A stretch of 64,000 bases of DNA. Origin: JAIXWP01 sp964428835. Lineage in GTDB: Bacteria > Bacteroidota > Bacteroidia > Flavobacteriales_D > Sanyastnellaceae. The stretch spans positions 1 to 64,000 of the forward strand of contig CAYRZQ010000017.1 in assembly GCA_964428835.1 (NCBI GenBank), in the 5' to 3' direction. A program made the position numbers and the translations under genes. The notes beneath the pieces are model-generated. The model searched no databases. It was not told where the DNA came from and worked only from the letters and a program-made list of their open reading frames with translations. Shown one piece after another: positions 7,753 through 16,381 of this stretch (positions within the stretch are counted from its first letter, which is position 1; every line of letters starts with the position of its first letter).

Positions 7753-9254
7753 CGCGTAGAACTAAACCTCCTAAAGAAGCGACTCCACGGACTATACTCC
7801 AATTTGCGCAATGTTATAGTTCCGAAATCCAATGTAAGTGTTCCCCCTTCTTGCTTTGCAACAGAAGGATCAAAATGATAATAACCCTTCTCATGCTCCA
7901 ATGCACTTACCATCCAGTGATAAAATTTATACTCACTAAATAATTCAAATGTGCCATCAGCTTTTGTAGTTGTAAAATGATGATCGATAAAGGATTCATT
8001 CCACGCTAAAATCCCTGCTCCTTCAATAGGATTACCTTCTATATCTACTACTTTACCCTTTATTGAAAAGTAGGAGTGAGAACTAAAATTGTAATAATTA
8101 TCTGGACATACACACGGTCCTGGGGTGTATTCAGAAATGATATTTTTCAGTTCCTTCCCTAGATTTTTTAATGTGCCAGGCACTTGTTCGCCGTTGGATA
8201 GAGTGGTGTTGCCTTCGTGCGATACTAGTCCTAGGTAAGACTGATGAAAACCACCCCAGTTGTCGTCTTTGAACTGCCACCAGCTATAGCCAAGTCCACC
8301 ACAGCGAAAAGTTTGATCATACGTTTTTTTTGCAAATTTTACTTGAGCAGAATAAGGAATACTGTCATTGTCAGCGGGAACGCCCGTTTCACCGAGTATC
8401 CAAGGTTTATTTACAAACTTTTGATACCAATAAATTTCACTTCGAACTTGATCCGGTTCATATTCATAAGGGTGAAAAGAGATAAAGTCAACCTGAACAA
8501 GATTAGGGTCCCAAACGAACACTTCTCGCTGTGATGCGAGACCGATAGTACTCAGTTGTTTAGAGTTAGACTTTACAATGTCATTCCATTTCAGCGTGGC
8601 GAAATAAACTTCTTCTTTTGTATGCGGAACGGAGTCAAAATATAACGGTTCATTTAGAAGATCCCAAGCCATAATCTCGGGTCGGTCACCAAACTCCTTT
8701 ACCATGCGATAAAGAATGCGGTCAAGTTTTGGGATATTGGGAAGCATGTTGTGACCAAGGATGAGCTTTAGATTTTTTTTATTAGCAATATCCAACACCT
8801 CTCTTACACATTGTTCCCACTTCAACCACTGCGTCTGATCGTTCAAATCATACTCCGTAATTGTCCAATTATCGCTAAAGGCGCGCATTTTTACCCTAGG
8901 GTCGGTCTTTTGCTGCGTCACCACAGGCAGCGTTAAACCTTTTAATCGAATGGTATTAAAGCCCATGTCAGCAATCATTTGAAAGTCTTTTTCAAGCTCT
9001 TTCAAACTGCTCTCGCGATCATGGGTGCTAAATTTGTTGTCCTTTTCATATCCAGGAAAACGACTTGCCCAAAACTCACCATCCTTTTCTCGGATGATTG
9101 TTTTGTAATTCACACAAACGACTGAGAAAGGCTTGCCATTGCAATAAAAGGAATCACCTTTAAGCGTTACAAACTCTTTGTGGCGTTGAACATTAATGAT
9201 GTAGAAAACTACACCAATGACAAGAGGTATGGAAAAAATGAATGCTTTTTTCAT
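7734..9254 (-). CDS. Membrane-anchored GH5-like glycoside hydrolase with Ig-like tail
   Basis: The 506-residue protein has an N-terminal hydrophobic anchor (residues 3-20) without lipobox. A (beta/alpha)8 hydrolase domain spans about 35-375. The acid/base motif NEP is at 201-203 (DLLNEPLYFD) and the nucleophile Glu at 289 (WILGETGVP), the spacing of clan GH-A families such as GH5. A carboxypeptidase-regulatory-like beta-sandwich (GKVVDIEGNPIEGAGILAW, about 397-485) follows. The catalytic pair argues for a retaining beta-glycosidase acting on polysaccharide; the substrate is unknown. It lacks a T9SS domain, so it is probably cell-envelope bound facing the periplasm. Its leader contains the sucD terminator. 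Confidence 0.8.
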   Translation of the reverse strand: MKKAFIFSIPLVIGVVFYIINVQRHKEFVTLKGDSFYCNGKPFSVVCVNYKTIIREKDGEFWASRFPGYEKDNKFSTHDRESSLKELEKDFQMIADMGFNTIRLKGLTLPVVTQQKTDPRVKMRAFSDNWTITEYDLNDQTQWLKWEQCVREVLDIANKKNLKLILGHNMLPNIPKLDRILYRMVKEFGDRPEIMAWDLLNEPLYFDSVPHTKEEVYFATLKWNDIVKSNSKQLSTIGLASQREVFVWDPNLVQVDFISFHPYEYEPDQVRSEIYWYQKFVNKPWILGETGVPADNDSIPYSAQVKFAKKTYDQTFRCGGLGYSWWQFKDDNWGGFHQSYLGLVSHEGNTTLSNGEQVPGTLKNLGKELKNIISEYTPGPCVCPDNYYNFSSHSYFSIKGKVVDIEGNPIEGAGILAWNESFIDHHFTTTKADGTFELFSEYKFYHWMVSALEHEKGYYHFDPSVAKQEGGTLTLDFGTITLRKLEYSPWSRFFRRFSSTRYNSPD

Positions 9255-9287
9255 AAAAAAAAACCTGAATGATTAAGCATTCAGGTT
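9254..9287 (-). terminator. Intrinsic terminator of sucD
   Basis: Read on the minus strand, AACCTGAATG and CATTCAGGTT form a perfect 10-bp stem (9262-9271 and 9278-9287) with a 6-nt loop, followed by a T tract. It ends about 30 bp past the sucD stop and abuts the start codon of the next minus-strand gene (9254), so that gene must be read from a promoter inside or beyond the hairpin, or by read-through. Confidence 0.88.
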
Positions 9288-9318
9288 TTGTATAAGTAAT
9301 GTCAAATATACTAATCTT

Positions 9319-10188
9319 CTAGCCGAGAACTTCTTTCATCTTTGCTCCGATCTCTGCTGGGCTATCCACCACATGGATACCGCACTCACGCATGATGCGT
9401 TTCTTAGCAGCAGCAGATTCGTTTTCGCCGCTTACGATGGCACCTGCGTGCCCCATAGTACGTCCCTTTGGAGCTGTTTCACCTGCGATGAAGCCTACAA
9501 CAGGCTTGGTACCATTTTCTTTAATCCAACGCGCAGCCTTTGGCTCAAGTTCACCACCAATCTCACCAATCATGATGATACCTTTGGTTGCTGGATCAGC
9601 CATGAGCAATTGAACAGCTTCAAGGGTAGTCGTTCCGATGATGGGATCGCCGCCTATTCCGATCGCTGTTGTCACGCCGAGTCCAGCTTTGGCCACTTGG
9701 TCTGCCGCTTCATAGGTAAGAGTACCTGATTTTGAAACGATACCAACAGTGCCTTGCTTGAACACGAAACCAGGCATGATACCCACCTTCGCTTCACCAG
9801 CAGTGATAACACCTGGACAGTTTGGACCAATCAATTTCACGTCGCGGTCTTTCACATATTCTTTAGCCTTCAACATATCCGCTACTGGAATACCTTCCGT
9901 AATGGTGATGATGACTTTGATTCCTGCATCGGCAGCTTCCATGATAGCGTCAGCCGCAAATGCTGGCGGAACGAAGATGATTGAAACGTCTGCCCCAGCT
10001 TGAGCTACAGCATCAGCTACTGTGTTGAACACAGGCTTTCCAAGGTGTGTTTGTCCACCTTTGCCTGGCGTAACACCGCCAACAACGTTTGTTCCGTATG
10101 CAATCATTTGCTCGGCATGGAAGGTTCCTTCGCTGCCTGTAAAGCCTTGTACAATGACTTTTGAATCTTTTCCTACAAGTACGCCCAT
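9319..10188 (-). CDS. sucD: Succinate--CoA ligase (ADP-forming) subunit alpha
   Basis: The alpha subunit carries the CoA-binding Rossmann domain and the phosphohistidine of the TCA-cycle succinyl-CoA synthetase. The N-terminus shows VQGFTGSEGTFHAEQMIAYG (CoA site) and GGVTPGKGG. GPNCPGVITAGEAKVGIMPG comes mid-protein, and the active-site histidine lies in KGRTMGHAGAIVSG near residue 247. At 289 residues it has family length. The beta subunit (sucC) is not in this window, so the genes are unlinked here, as is common in Bacteroidota. It is divergent from mnmE with only 43 bp between the two start codons and has its own terminator. Confidence 0.96.
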   Translation of the reverse strand: MGVLVGKDSKVIVQGFTGSEGTFHAEQMIAYGTNVVGGVTPGKGGQTHLGKPVFNTVADAVAQAGADVSIIFVPPAFAADAIMEAADAGIKVIITITEGIPVADMLKAKEYVKDRDVKLIGPNCPGVITAGEAKVGIMPGFVFKQGTVGIVSKSGTLTYEAADQVAKAGLGVTTAIGIGGDPIIGTTTLEAVQLLMADPATKGIIMIGEIGGELEPKAARWIKENGTKPVVGFIAGETAPKGRTMGHAGAIVSGENESAAAKKRIMRECGIHVVDSPAEIGAKMKEVLG

Positions 10189-10231
10189 GGAATTATAAAT
10201 TTTGCCGCGAAAATAAGCGAACTTTGCCCCC
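10189..10231. promoter_or_regulatory. 43-bp divergent sucD/mnmE promoter region
   Basis: Toward mnmE, GAACTTTG (10219-10226) matches TAnnTTTG at 7 of 8 positions and ends 5 bp before the GTG start. Toward sucD, TATTTTCG (minus strand, 10215 down to 10208) also matches 7 of 8. The two -7 boxes are separated by only a few bases, so the two polymerases would exclude each other. Confidence 0.45.
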
Positions 10232-11617
10232 GTGAATCATATTTCTGACGAAACCATCTGCGCATTATCAACACCTCCCGGAATTGGGGGGATTGCAGTA
10301 GTGCGTATTTCAGGCAATTCGGCCTTTTCAATTGCTGAAAAAATTTTTTCCAAAAAAATCCAAAATGTTGAATCCCACAAGGCCATCCACGGATGGGTAA
10401 TGGATAATGAGGAAAAAGTGGACGAGGTTGTATTGACCTTATTCAAGGGCCCCCGCTCATTCACGGGCGAAGACACGGTAGAAATCGCATGCCACGGTTC
10501 GAGCTTCATCCAACAACGCATCATTGAGCTTCTGCTGTCCAAGGGTGCGCGCATGGCGACTCATGGAGAGTTCACGATGCGAGCTTATCTCAATGGCCGT
10601 ATGGACCTCAGTCAGGCCGAAGCAGTGGGAGACCTTATAGCGGCCGAATCAGCCGCAGCCCACAAACAGGCTATCCACCAAATGCGTGGCGGTTTCTCCA
10701 AAGAAATCAATGGACTCCGTGACAAACTCATTCATTTTGCCTCTATGGTAGAACTGGAGTTGGATTTTGCTGAAGAGGACGTAGAATTCGCGAATAGAGC
10801 TCAATTGACCAATCTTATTAATGAAATAAAATCGGTAGTCGATCATCTAAGAGGTTCATTCAAGTTGGGAAATGCCATTAAAAATGGTGTGCCTGTTGCC
10901 ATTGTGGGAGCTCCCAATATGGGCAAGTCCACTTTGCTCAATGCATTACTCAACGAAGAACGCGCTATCGTATCGGACATCGCGGGCACAACGCGTGATA
11001 CAGTAGAAGATAGTGTGAGTATTGACGGGGTCAAGTTCAAGTTCATTGACACCGCAGGCATTCGCGAAACTTCCGATACAATAGAGAAGATGGGGATTGA
11101 AAGAAGTCTCGCAAAAGTTCAACAGGCAGCGATCGTGCTAGTCCTATTTGACGCGGCTTTTGATAATTCGCGCGAAGTCATTGATTTTATCGAAACAGTT
11201 AGATCAGCAAAGCAGCCAGATGCAATATTATTATTAATAGGAAATAAAATTGATAATACCGAACGATCACTCGGTGATATCGAACGTTTGCTCGGTTTAC
11301 AAGACGAACTTTTGGTGATGAGTGCAAAGAACGGCCACGGCGTTGATGACCTCAAGCACCGACTGCAGCGTTACATAGGCGAGGGAACGGTAAACAGCGG
11401 CGAAACCATCGTTACAAATATCCGTCACTTCGAAGCGCTCACACTCGCTTCACACTCACTCCAAGATGTTATGGATGGCCTCGAAAACCGCGTCACAGGC
11501 GACTTCCTCGCCATCGATATCCGCAAGACACTCTACCACCTCGGCGACATCACTGGTCAAATCAACGCCGACGATCTCCTCAATTCAATTTTTTCTAAGT
11601 TCTGTATTGGGAAGTGA
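10232..11617 (+). CDS. mnmE: tRNA modification GTPase MnmE
   Basis: With MnmG, MnmE makes the 5-carboxymethylaminomethyl group on wobble uridine 34 of certain tRNAs. It starts with GTG at 10232; no ATG is in frame before the conserved TICALSTPPGIGGIAVVRISG. The N-terminal folate-binding domain is followed by a helical domain interrupted by the G domain. The G1 loop GAPNMGKS is at 226-233, followed by G2 TTRDT, G3 DTAGIRE and a G4 NKID variant (GNKIDN). The C-terminal FCIGK matches the conserved catalytic C-x-G-K ending. At 461 residues it is complete. The tract after it is a GAACGA-type repeat. Confidence 0.97.
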   Translation: MNHISDETICALSTPPGIGGIAVVRISGNSAFSIAEKIFSKKIQNVESHKAIHGWVMDNEEKVDEVVLTLFKGPRSFTGEDTVEIACHGSSFIQQRIIELLLSKGARMATHGEFTMRAYLNGRMDLSQAEAVGDLIAAESAAAHKQAIHQMRGGFSKEINGLRDKLIHFASMVELELDFAEEDVEFANRAQLTNLINEIKSVVDHLRGSFKLGNAIKNGVPVAIVGAPNMGKSTLLNALLNEERAIVSDIAGTTRDTVEDSVSIDGVKFKFIDTAGIRETSDTIEKMGIERSLAKVQQAAIVLVLFDAAFDNSREVIDFIETVRSAKQPDAILLLIGNKIDNTERSLGDIERLLGLQDELLVMSAKNGHGVDDLKHRLQRYIGEGTVNSGETIVTNIRHFEALTLASHSLQDVMDGLENRVTGDFLAIDIRKTLYHLGDITGQINADDLLNSIFSKFCIGK

Positions 11618-11625
11618 GGGGGGAA

Positions 11626-11735
11626 TGAGAACGAGAACATGAACGAGAACGGGAAAATTCTGAATTCGGAATTCTTGTCCTCGTTCTTGTTCTTGTTCTC
11701 GTTCTCGTTCTTGTTCTTGTTCTCGTTCTTGTTCT
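11626..11735. repeat. GAACGA/GTTCTT hexamer inverted repeat with EcoRI-like core
   Basis: The left arm (11626-11655) is GAACGAGAAC-type hexamers. The core, AATTCTGAATTCGGAATTCT (11656-11675), is identical over 20 bp to 22676-22695. The right arm (11676-11735) is the complementary GTTCTC/GTTCTT series. The two arms can fold on each other imperfectly. It fills the whole gap between mnmE and tcdA and runs up to the tcdA -7 box. Confidence 0.8.
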
Positions 11736-11743
11736 TACTTTCG
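11736..11743 (+). promoter_or_regulatory. -7 box of tcdA (one mismatch)
   Basis: TACTTTCG ends 4 bp before the tcdA ATG. With a start site 10 nt from the first T the leader would be 2 nt. The -33 region falls inside the GTTCTT repeat. Confidence 0.5.
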
Positions 11744-11747
11744 CCCC

Positions 11748-12473
11748 ATGAATGATATATCCTGGCTGTCTCGCACGCAGTTGATGATTGGCGAAGAGAA
11801 AATTAGAGTTTTGAATAATAGTCACGTCCTTGTGGTGGGAATGGGGGGGGTGGGCTCGTTTGCAGCAGAGTTTGTCGCGAGGGCAGGGGTTGGACAAATG
11901 ACTATCATCGATGGTGATGTGGTGGATCCGACCAATCGAAATCGCCAACTTCCCGCATTGGCCACCAATCACGGTGTTTCGAAGGCAGATATCATGGCCG
12001 AACGATTGCTCGCCATAAGTCCGGAGCTCAAACTAACAGTGGTGAAAGAATTTGTAAATCCAGAAATGGTGCGACAACACCTTGAGGGAAAACCAGATTT
12101 TTTAATTGACGCTATTGATAGCATCACGCCCAAATTGACTTTTCTCGCTACAGCTCATGAGTTTGGTATTCCAATGGTGAGCAGCATGGGGGCAGGGGGA
12201 AAGTTCGACCCAACACAACTTCGTGTGGTCGATATCTCAAAAACATACAACTGCCCTTTTGCTCAACAAGTGCGAAAAAACTTGAAGGACAAAGGAATAT
12301 ATAAGGGAATACAAGTCGTGTTTAGTCCCGAAGAACCAATGAAAGAAAGCATCATGCTCACCGATGGCAAAAACTATAAGAAGTCTGCTTACGGCACGAT
12401 GTCATACCTACCCGCCACCTTTGGTTCGGTGGCGGCTTCGGTGGCGATACGCTACTTAATTAATCGTACTTAG
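11748..12473 (+). CDS. tcdA: tRNA threonylcarbamoyladenosine dehydratase (TcdA/CsdL, E1-like)
   Basis: TcdA is a ThiF/E1-like enzyme that adenylates and cyclises t6A37 of tRNA to ct6A. The ATP-binding GMGGVGSFAAEFVARAG lies near residue 32, followed by the acidic TIIDGDVVDPTNRNRQ with the conserved Arg-Asn-Arg-Gln. It also has DAIDSITPKL and the later GAGGKFDPTQLRVVDISKTYNCPFAQQVRKNL block characteristic of TcdA over ThiF/MoeB. At 241 residues it has typical length. Its last 14 bp overlap the small convergent Lys-rich ORF. Confidence 0.9.
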   Translation: MNDISWLSRTQLMIGEEKIRVLNNSHVLVVGMGGVGSFAAEFVARAGVGQMTIIDGDVVDPTNRNRQLPALATNHGVSKADIMAERLLAISPELKLTVVKEFVNPEMVRQHLEGKPDFLIDAIDSITPKLTFLATAHEFGIPMVSSMGAGGKFDPTQLRVVDISKTYNCPFAQQVRKNLKDKGIYKGIQVVFSPEEPMKESIMLTDGKNYKKSAYGTMSYLPATFGSVAASVAIRYLINRT

Positions 12474-12564
12474 GCTTTTTATCACGCTTCTCAGCCTTCT
12501 TTTCTTTAGCACTTTTAGTTGCTACTTTTTTCGTTTCCTTCTTAGGCTCTTTTCCTTTTCCCAT
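12460..12564 (-). CDS. Small Lys-rich basic protein, 34 residues
   Basis: The frame reads MGKGKEPKKETKK at the start and KRDKKPKYD at the end, with about 14 Lys in 34 residues. It starts with ATG at 12564 and ends with TAA at 12460-12462, overlapping the convergent tcdA 3' end by 14 bp. I recall similar tiny Lys-rich ORFs in other Bacteroidota, but cannot name a family. The composition suggests nucleic-acid binding, perhaps ribosome-associated. It is too short for usual gene finders. It could be fortuitous, but the uninterrupted Lys/Glu/Ala codon pattern argues for selection. Confidence 0.55.
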   Translation of the reverse strand: MGKGKEPKKETKKVATKSAKEKKAEKRDKKPKYD

Positions 12565-12643
12565 GGCTTTATTTATTTAGTGATTGATTTGTGTGAGCGC
12601 ATTTCAAAATGCAATCACATCACAATTATAGTAAATAATGCTA

Positions 12644-13978
12644 TTACTCTTTCACAAAACGAATCTGATCTTTTCCGATTTGAATGAAATAAACTCCAGC
12701 AGAAAGTTGGTCTATTTGAATTTGATTTTGTTCTGCATTGACCATTCCCGAAATTGCAAGTTTACCATCCTGCGAAATAACGCGGTACTGTGAGCCAATG
12801 TAAGAAGCATCCGTGGTAAATTGAAGTGTGTTTTGAGCAGGATTAGGATAAACGCTCAAAGCAGTTTTTTCTAGTTCCGCAGTGCGAGATACTTGTGGTT
12901 TGAACACACGTACATAATCTACTTCCATGGTAGCTGGGAATGGAGTGGTATTGTTTGGATACCCAGGCCAATTACCGCCAACAGCAATATTTAAGATGAA
13001 GAAGAAAGGCTTGTTGAAGATCGGGCTACTATTATTACTTGTGGTAATATTGAATTGATTGTAGATGAAATCATTCACATAAAATTGAATTTTGTCCTCG
13101 TCCCAATAGATGCCATAGTTGTGGAAAAGAGTAGGATCTAATGGCGTTGGTAATCCTGTATAGGTGTGGCCGTTGTTAAACCAGTGTACAGTGCCATGAG
13201 CCATCATTTCATTGTTGATGTGCTCCATGATATCGATCTCGCCGCAATGAGGCCAACCAACGTCTTCAAAATTGGCGCCGAGCATCCAAAATGCTGGCCA
13301 GATGCCTTGTCCCATAGGGAGTTTGATTCTTGCTTCCACACGACCGTACATAAACTCGAATTTATCGTTGGTGATTATACGAGCCGAGGTGTAGTCAGCG
13401 CCCATGTATTCTTCTTCTCTGGCATTGATGACGAGTTTACCATCAATCAGATCAACGTTTGATTCATTGTCGGTGTAGTATTGCCACTCGTTGTTGCCCC
13501 ATCCCCAGGCACCAAATTGAGGTGTCCAGATTTCAGAATTTAATGATTCACCATCAAACTCATCGCTCCAGAAAAGTTCCCAAGTGATTGGATCCGGTTG
13601 AATGCATGAACCGCAAAAGCCCCAACATACTACTGGTAAAATCATATTATTATTCACCGATAAAGTGCGATTGGTGAACTCACCAACGGTAATGGTGCAT
13701 GGCGAACCAGGAGCCAAATATTCCTGTCCAGACCAATTGCTATATGAAAACTTGTATTCAAAATTTCCGGCAGGCAGATCAATTGTTCGTTCCCAAATAC
13801 CATCGCCATCTGGATCTGTCATGGGTGCACAGGATCCGCACCACCCATTGAAGTTACCATTCACTTCTGGCGTACCGCTAATATTAACCCCAGAAAAATC
13901 TAATCTAAATGTAACATTGAAGCTCCAACAATGCGTAGAGAGAAATAGAAAAATGGCGAAAAGTAATTGTGGTTTCAT
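12644..13978 (-). CDS. Secreted GH16 beta-glucanase (laminarinase type) with T9SS sorting domain
   Basis: The 444-residue protein has, in order: a signal peptide (to about 19), and a carbohydrate-binding-like beta domain (about 20-105, NFNGWCG...DGDGIWERTIDLPAGNFEYKF). A Cys-rich linker follows, then a GH16 catalytic domain (about 130-365). The catalytic motif is GEIDIMEH, with nucleophile E247, D249 and acid/base E252, plus WPAFWMLG and HWFNNGHTYTG. The bulged EIDIMEH form fits endo-beta-1,3-glucanases (laminarinases). A type A sorting domain (YPNPAQNTLQF ... LSAGVYFIQIG ... RFVKE) sends it to the cell surface or medium. No sugar uptake operon is adjacent. Confidence 0.9.
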   Translation of the reverse strand: MKPQLLFAIFLFLSTHCWSFNVTFRLDFSGVNISGTPEVNGNFNGWCGSCAPMTDPDGDGIWERTIDLPAGNFEYKFSYSNWSGQEYLAPGSPCTITVGEFTNRTLSVNNNMILPVVCWGFCGSCIQPDPITWELFWSDEFDGESLNSEIWTPQFGAWGWGNNEWQYYTDNESNVDLIDGKLVINAREEEYMGADYTSARIITNDKFEFMYGRVEARIKLPMGQGIWPAFWMLGANFEDVGWPHCGEIDIMEHINNEMMAHGTVHWFNNGHTYTGLPTPLDPTLFHNYGIYWDEDKIQFYVNDFIYNQFNITTSNNSSPIFNKPFFFILNIAVGGNWPGYPNNTTPFPATMEVDYVRVFKPQVSRTAELEKTALSVYPNPAQNTLQFTTDASYIGSQYRVISQDGKLAISGMVNAEQNQIQIDQLSAGVYFIQIGKDQIRFVKE

Positions 13979-14103
13979 GCTTGGTTTTTTTTCAAATATA
14001 GTAATTGTATTTTCTACAAAAAGTCATTTGGCGAAGATTTCACGCTTTTTTGTATTAAAAGGCTATATCCCAAAATGCTACTATTTGTTTAACGGGTTTT
14101 TGT

Positions 14104-14111
14104 TAAATTTG
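14104..14111 (+). promoter_or_regulatory. -7 box TAAATTTG of the propeller gene
   Basis: A perfect TAnnTTTG lies 5 bp before the ATG at 14117, predicting a 3-nt leader. A TTTG at 14084-14087 lies 16 bp upstream of the box, a little closer than the usual 19-20. Confidence 0.6.
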
Positions 14112-14116
14112 GCGAT

Positions 14117-16381
14117 ATGATCAGACTTGAGCGTTTTTTACTTTCTCTCTTGATTTTCTCTGTCTGCTACTGCCAAGCGCAAAATGCTGCGCTTAGAGAA
14201 TTGGACTATGCCCTTACAGTCTATGATAGTAAGAGTGGCTTAAATCAAAAACAAATCGTTTCCTTTTGCAAAGACCCTCATACCGGTTTGCTCATCTGTG
14301 CCACGGCCAATGGGTTGAATTATTTTGATGGAACCCAGTTTTTTCCATATCACAAAAATGCAAGTAAAGAGCAAATTCTTTTAAGCGAAATGAGCTATTA
14401 TAAACCTTTGAACGCAATCATAGGTTATGGCGATACTCGCACGCTCTATTGCGTAAAGGATGGGTTTAAAGAATTAATAAAAGCCAATGCTTTTTGCCTT
14501 CAAGATGACAGTATCTGGGTATTGGATGGACTCGGGGACATTAAATTATACCGAGATCAATTCGTGACTCCGGAAAAAGTCTATCGAACAGGTATCACAA
14601 ATTCTTATGGACTGCAAAGACTTCCAAATGGAATGTTCATCGTTTCGGATTTTGACAAAGCCGAACTCTACGACCCGACCACAAATTCTTTCGTGCGCCT
14701 CGTAGATGAAGCTCTTTGGTTTGCAAAATACGATTCAATACAAAATGTTCAATACAGCTTTTCTCCAACGTCGGTATGGAAGTTTATTGATGGAAAGTTG
14801 GAACTCGTTTATACACCAGATGGTGAATTTAAAATACGCGACATAGCTTTTCACGAAGATTATTTATGGATTAGCACCTACAACGGTTTGTATGAACTTC
14901 GCAACGGTGCTATTAAACATTTTGATCAAAATACAATACTTCCAACCAATCAGCTCAGTCAGGTTTGGTACGATGCTTCTGCTAACAGTCTATTTGTAGG
15001 CACCAACAATCGGGGTTTATTAAAACTCGAAAAAGGCTGTGCGAAAACTTTATTTTTCTCCCACCCCTATCTACAAGACACATTCAGCTCACTGAAATGG
15101 ATTAATGGCAGTCTATGGGCTATTTCTGCTGGCGGTTTGATGCGATTGAGCAACGATAGCGTCGATTTTACGCTCAGCACCGGTCATTATTTAGCATCAA
15201 TGACGGTTGACTTTCCCAATGTTTATCTCGGTACTTGGGGATCCGGTTTGAGAAGATGGAATTTTAATTCAAAGAAATTTGAAAACACCAGTTTTCCAAC
15301 CTTGGTATCCGTTCAAAATATTGGCTTTGATAAAATAGGAAGACAATGGGTGGCTACAAACGAAGGCGTTTATCTCGAAGAGAGTATAGGCACAGAAAGT
15401 TATATTCCTTCAGAGGTCACAAAAGCGACAACCGCATTTTATTTTGATCAAGATGGAACCGTTTGGGCAGGTGGAAAAGGGGGGATCTATCATTTGGATA
15501 ATAATGGAAAAATTCTCAAGGCGTGGGCAAACAATGAAAAAATTAATTTCTTTGATTTAAGGGCTTTCTACAAGTCGCAATCGGGAATCATGTACGTTGG
15601 TACCTACGGAGATGGGCTGCTCGCGATTGTTAATGATGAGTTGGTATATCTCAATAAAAAGAAAAACTACTTAGTAGGAAAAGATGTGTTCACCTTAGCT
15701 CCTACCCATGATGGCTACCTTCTTATTACCACTAATAGTGGTTTGCTCGCTTTATCTGAGCAAGCTCTCGAAGAGTTTGTCAAAGACGAGCGAAATTTTT
15801 TAATTCCAATGAGATTCGAAGAAAATGCGGGTATCCTCAATACAGAGTTTAACGGTGGATTTGGAAACAACTATGCTCAAGCTGATTCGAATACATTCTA
15901 TTTCCCTTCAATACAAGGAATAGTTCGATATGATCATAATGCTGTTCAAATAGAGAAGAATGATTTGATAATTCGTGAATTTCTTGTTGATGGAGTGGCC
16001 GTTGATTCTGCATTTCCTGTTGATGAGAAATCAGGAGTCATACAAATCACTTTTAATACTGCTAGTTTCGGCTCATTCAGAAATCAATTTTTTCAATATA
16101 AACTTGAGATGGACGGCAAGGAGGTGGAGTGGAGTGCCCCTTTCAAGGAAAGCTGGTTATCTTTTTCCCAATTAAAAGTAGGGAACTATAAATTGAGTCT
16201 TAGAGCCATTGATGGGACTCATAGCCCGGGAGGAGAAATTGTTGTTCTTAATTTTGAAGTTAGTGGTAAATTCTATGAGCAACCTTGGTTTCGTACACTC
16301 ATGAATTTTATCATGGCCGGGATTATAGGAGTATTACTAATTGTAATTTTTACAAAAAGGTATGCAAAGAACACCAATTAG
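14117..16381 (+). CDS. Two-component-regulator propeller protein with Y_Y_Y domain and no kinase
   Basis: The 754-residue protein has a signal peptide (ending QAQN). A long region of propeller blades follows, each with a D/GLxxxTxxGLxxF-type signature (GLLICATANGLNYFDG, YLWISTYNGLYEL, TVWAGGKGGIYHLD). The membrane-proximal triple-Tyr domain (FQYKLEMDGKEVEWS, YKLSLRAIDG) precedes one transmembrane helix (about 725-748). It then stops after eight cytoplasmic residues. In Bacteroidota this architecture normally continues into a histidine kinase, LytTR or AraC module; here nothing follows. The next gene is convergent (4-bp overlap). It may be a truncated sensor, or a partner for a separate kinase. 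Confidence 0.8.
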   Translation: MIRLERFLLSLLIFSVCYCQAQNAALRELDYALTVYDSKSGLNQKQIVSFCKDPHTGLLICATANGLNYFDGTQFFPYHKNASKEQILLSEMSYYKPLNAIIGYGDTRTLYCVKDGFKELIKANAFCLQDDSIWVLDGLGDIKLYRDQFVTPEKVYRTGITNSYGLQRLPNGMFIVSDFDKAELYDPTTNSFVRLVDEALWFAKYDSIQNVQYSFSPTSVWKFIDGKLELVYTPDGEFKIRDIAFHEDYLWISTYNGLYELRNGAIKHFDQNTILPTNQLSQVWYDASANSLFVGTNNRGLLKLEKGCAKTLFFSHPYLQDTFSSLKWINGSLWAISAGGLMRLSNDSVDFTLSTGHYLASMTVDFPNVYLGTWGSGLRRWNFNSKKFENTSFPTLVSVQNIGFDKIGRQWVATNEGVYLEESIGTESYIPSEVTKATTAFYFDQDGTVWAGGKGGIYHLDNNGKILKAWANNEKINFFDLRAFYKSQSGIMYVGTYGDGLLAIVNDELVYLNKKKNYLVGKDVFTLAPTHDGYLLITTNSGLLALSEQALEEFVKDERNFLIPMRFEENAGILNTEFNGGFGNNYAQADSNTFYFPSIQGIVRYDHNAVQIEKNDLIIREFLVDGVAVDSAFPVDEKSGVIQITFNTASFGSFRNQFFQYKLEMDGKEVEWSAPFKESWLSFSQLKVGNYKLSLRAIDGTHSPGGEIVVLNFEVSGKFYEQPWFRTLMNFIMAGIIGVLLIVIFTKRYAKNTN

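Noticed and set aside
11595..11972. 125-residue ORF with an Arg-Thr repeat.
   Set aside because: The repeat is the GTTCTC hexamer read on the other strand, and the rest is antisense to mnmE and tcdA.
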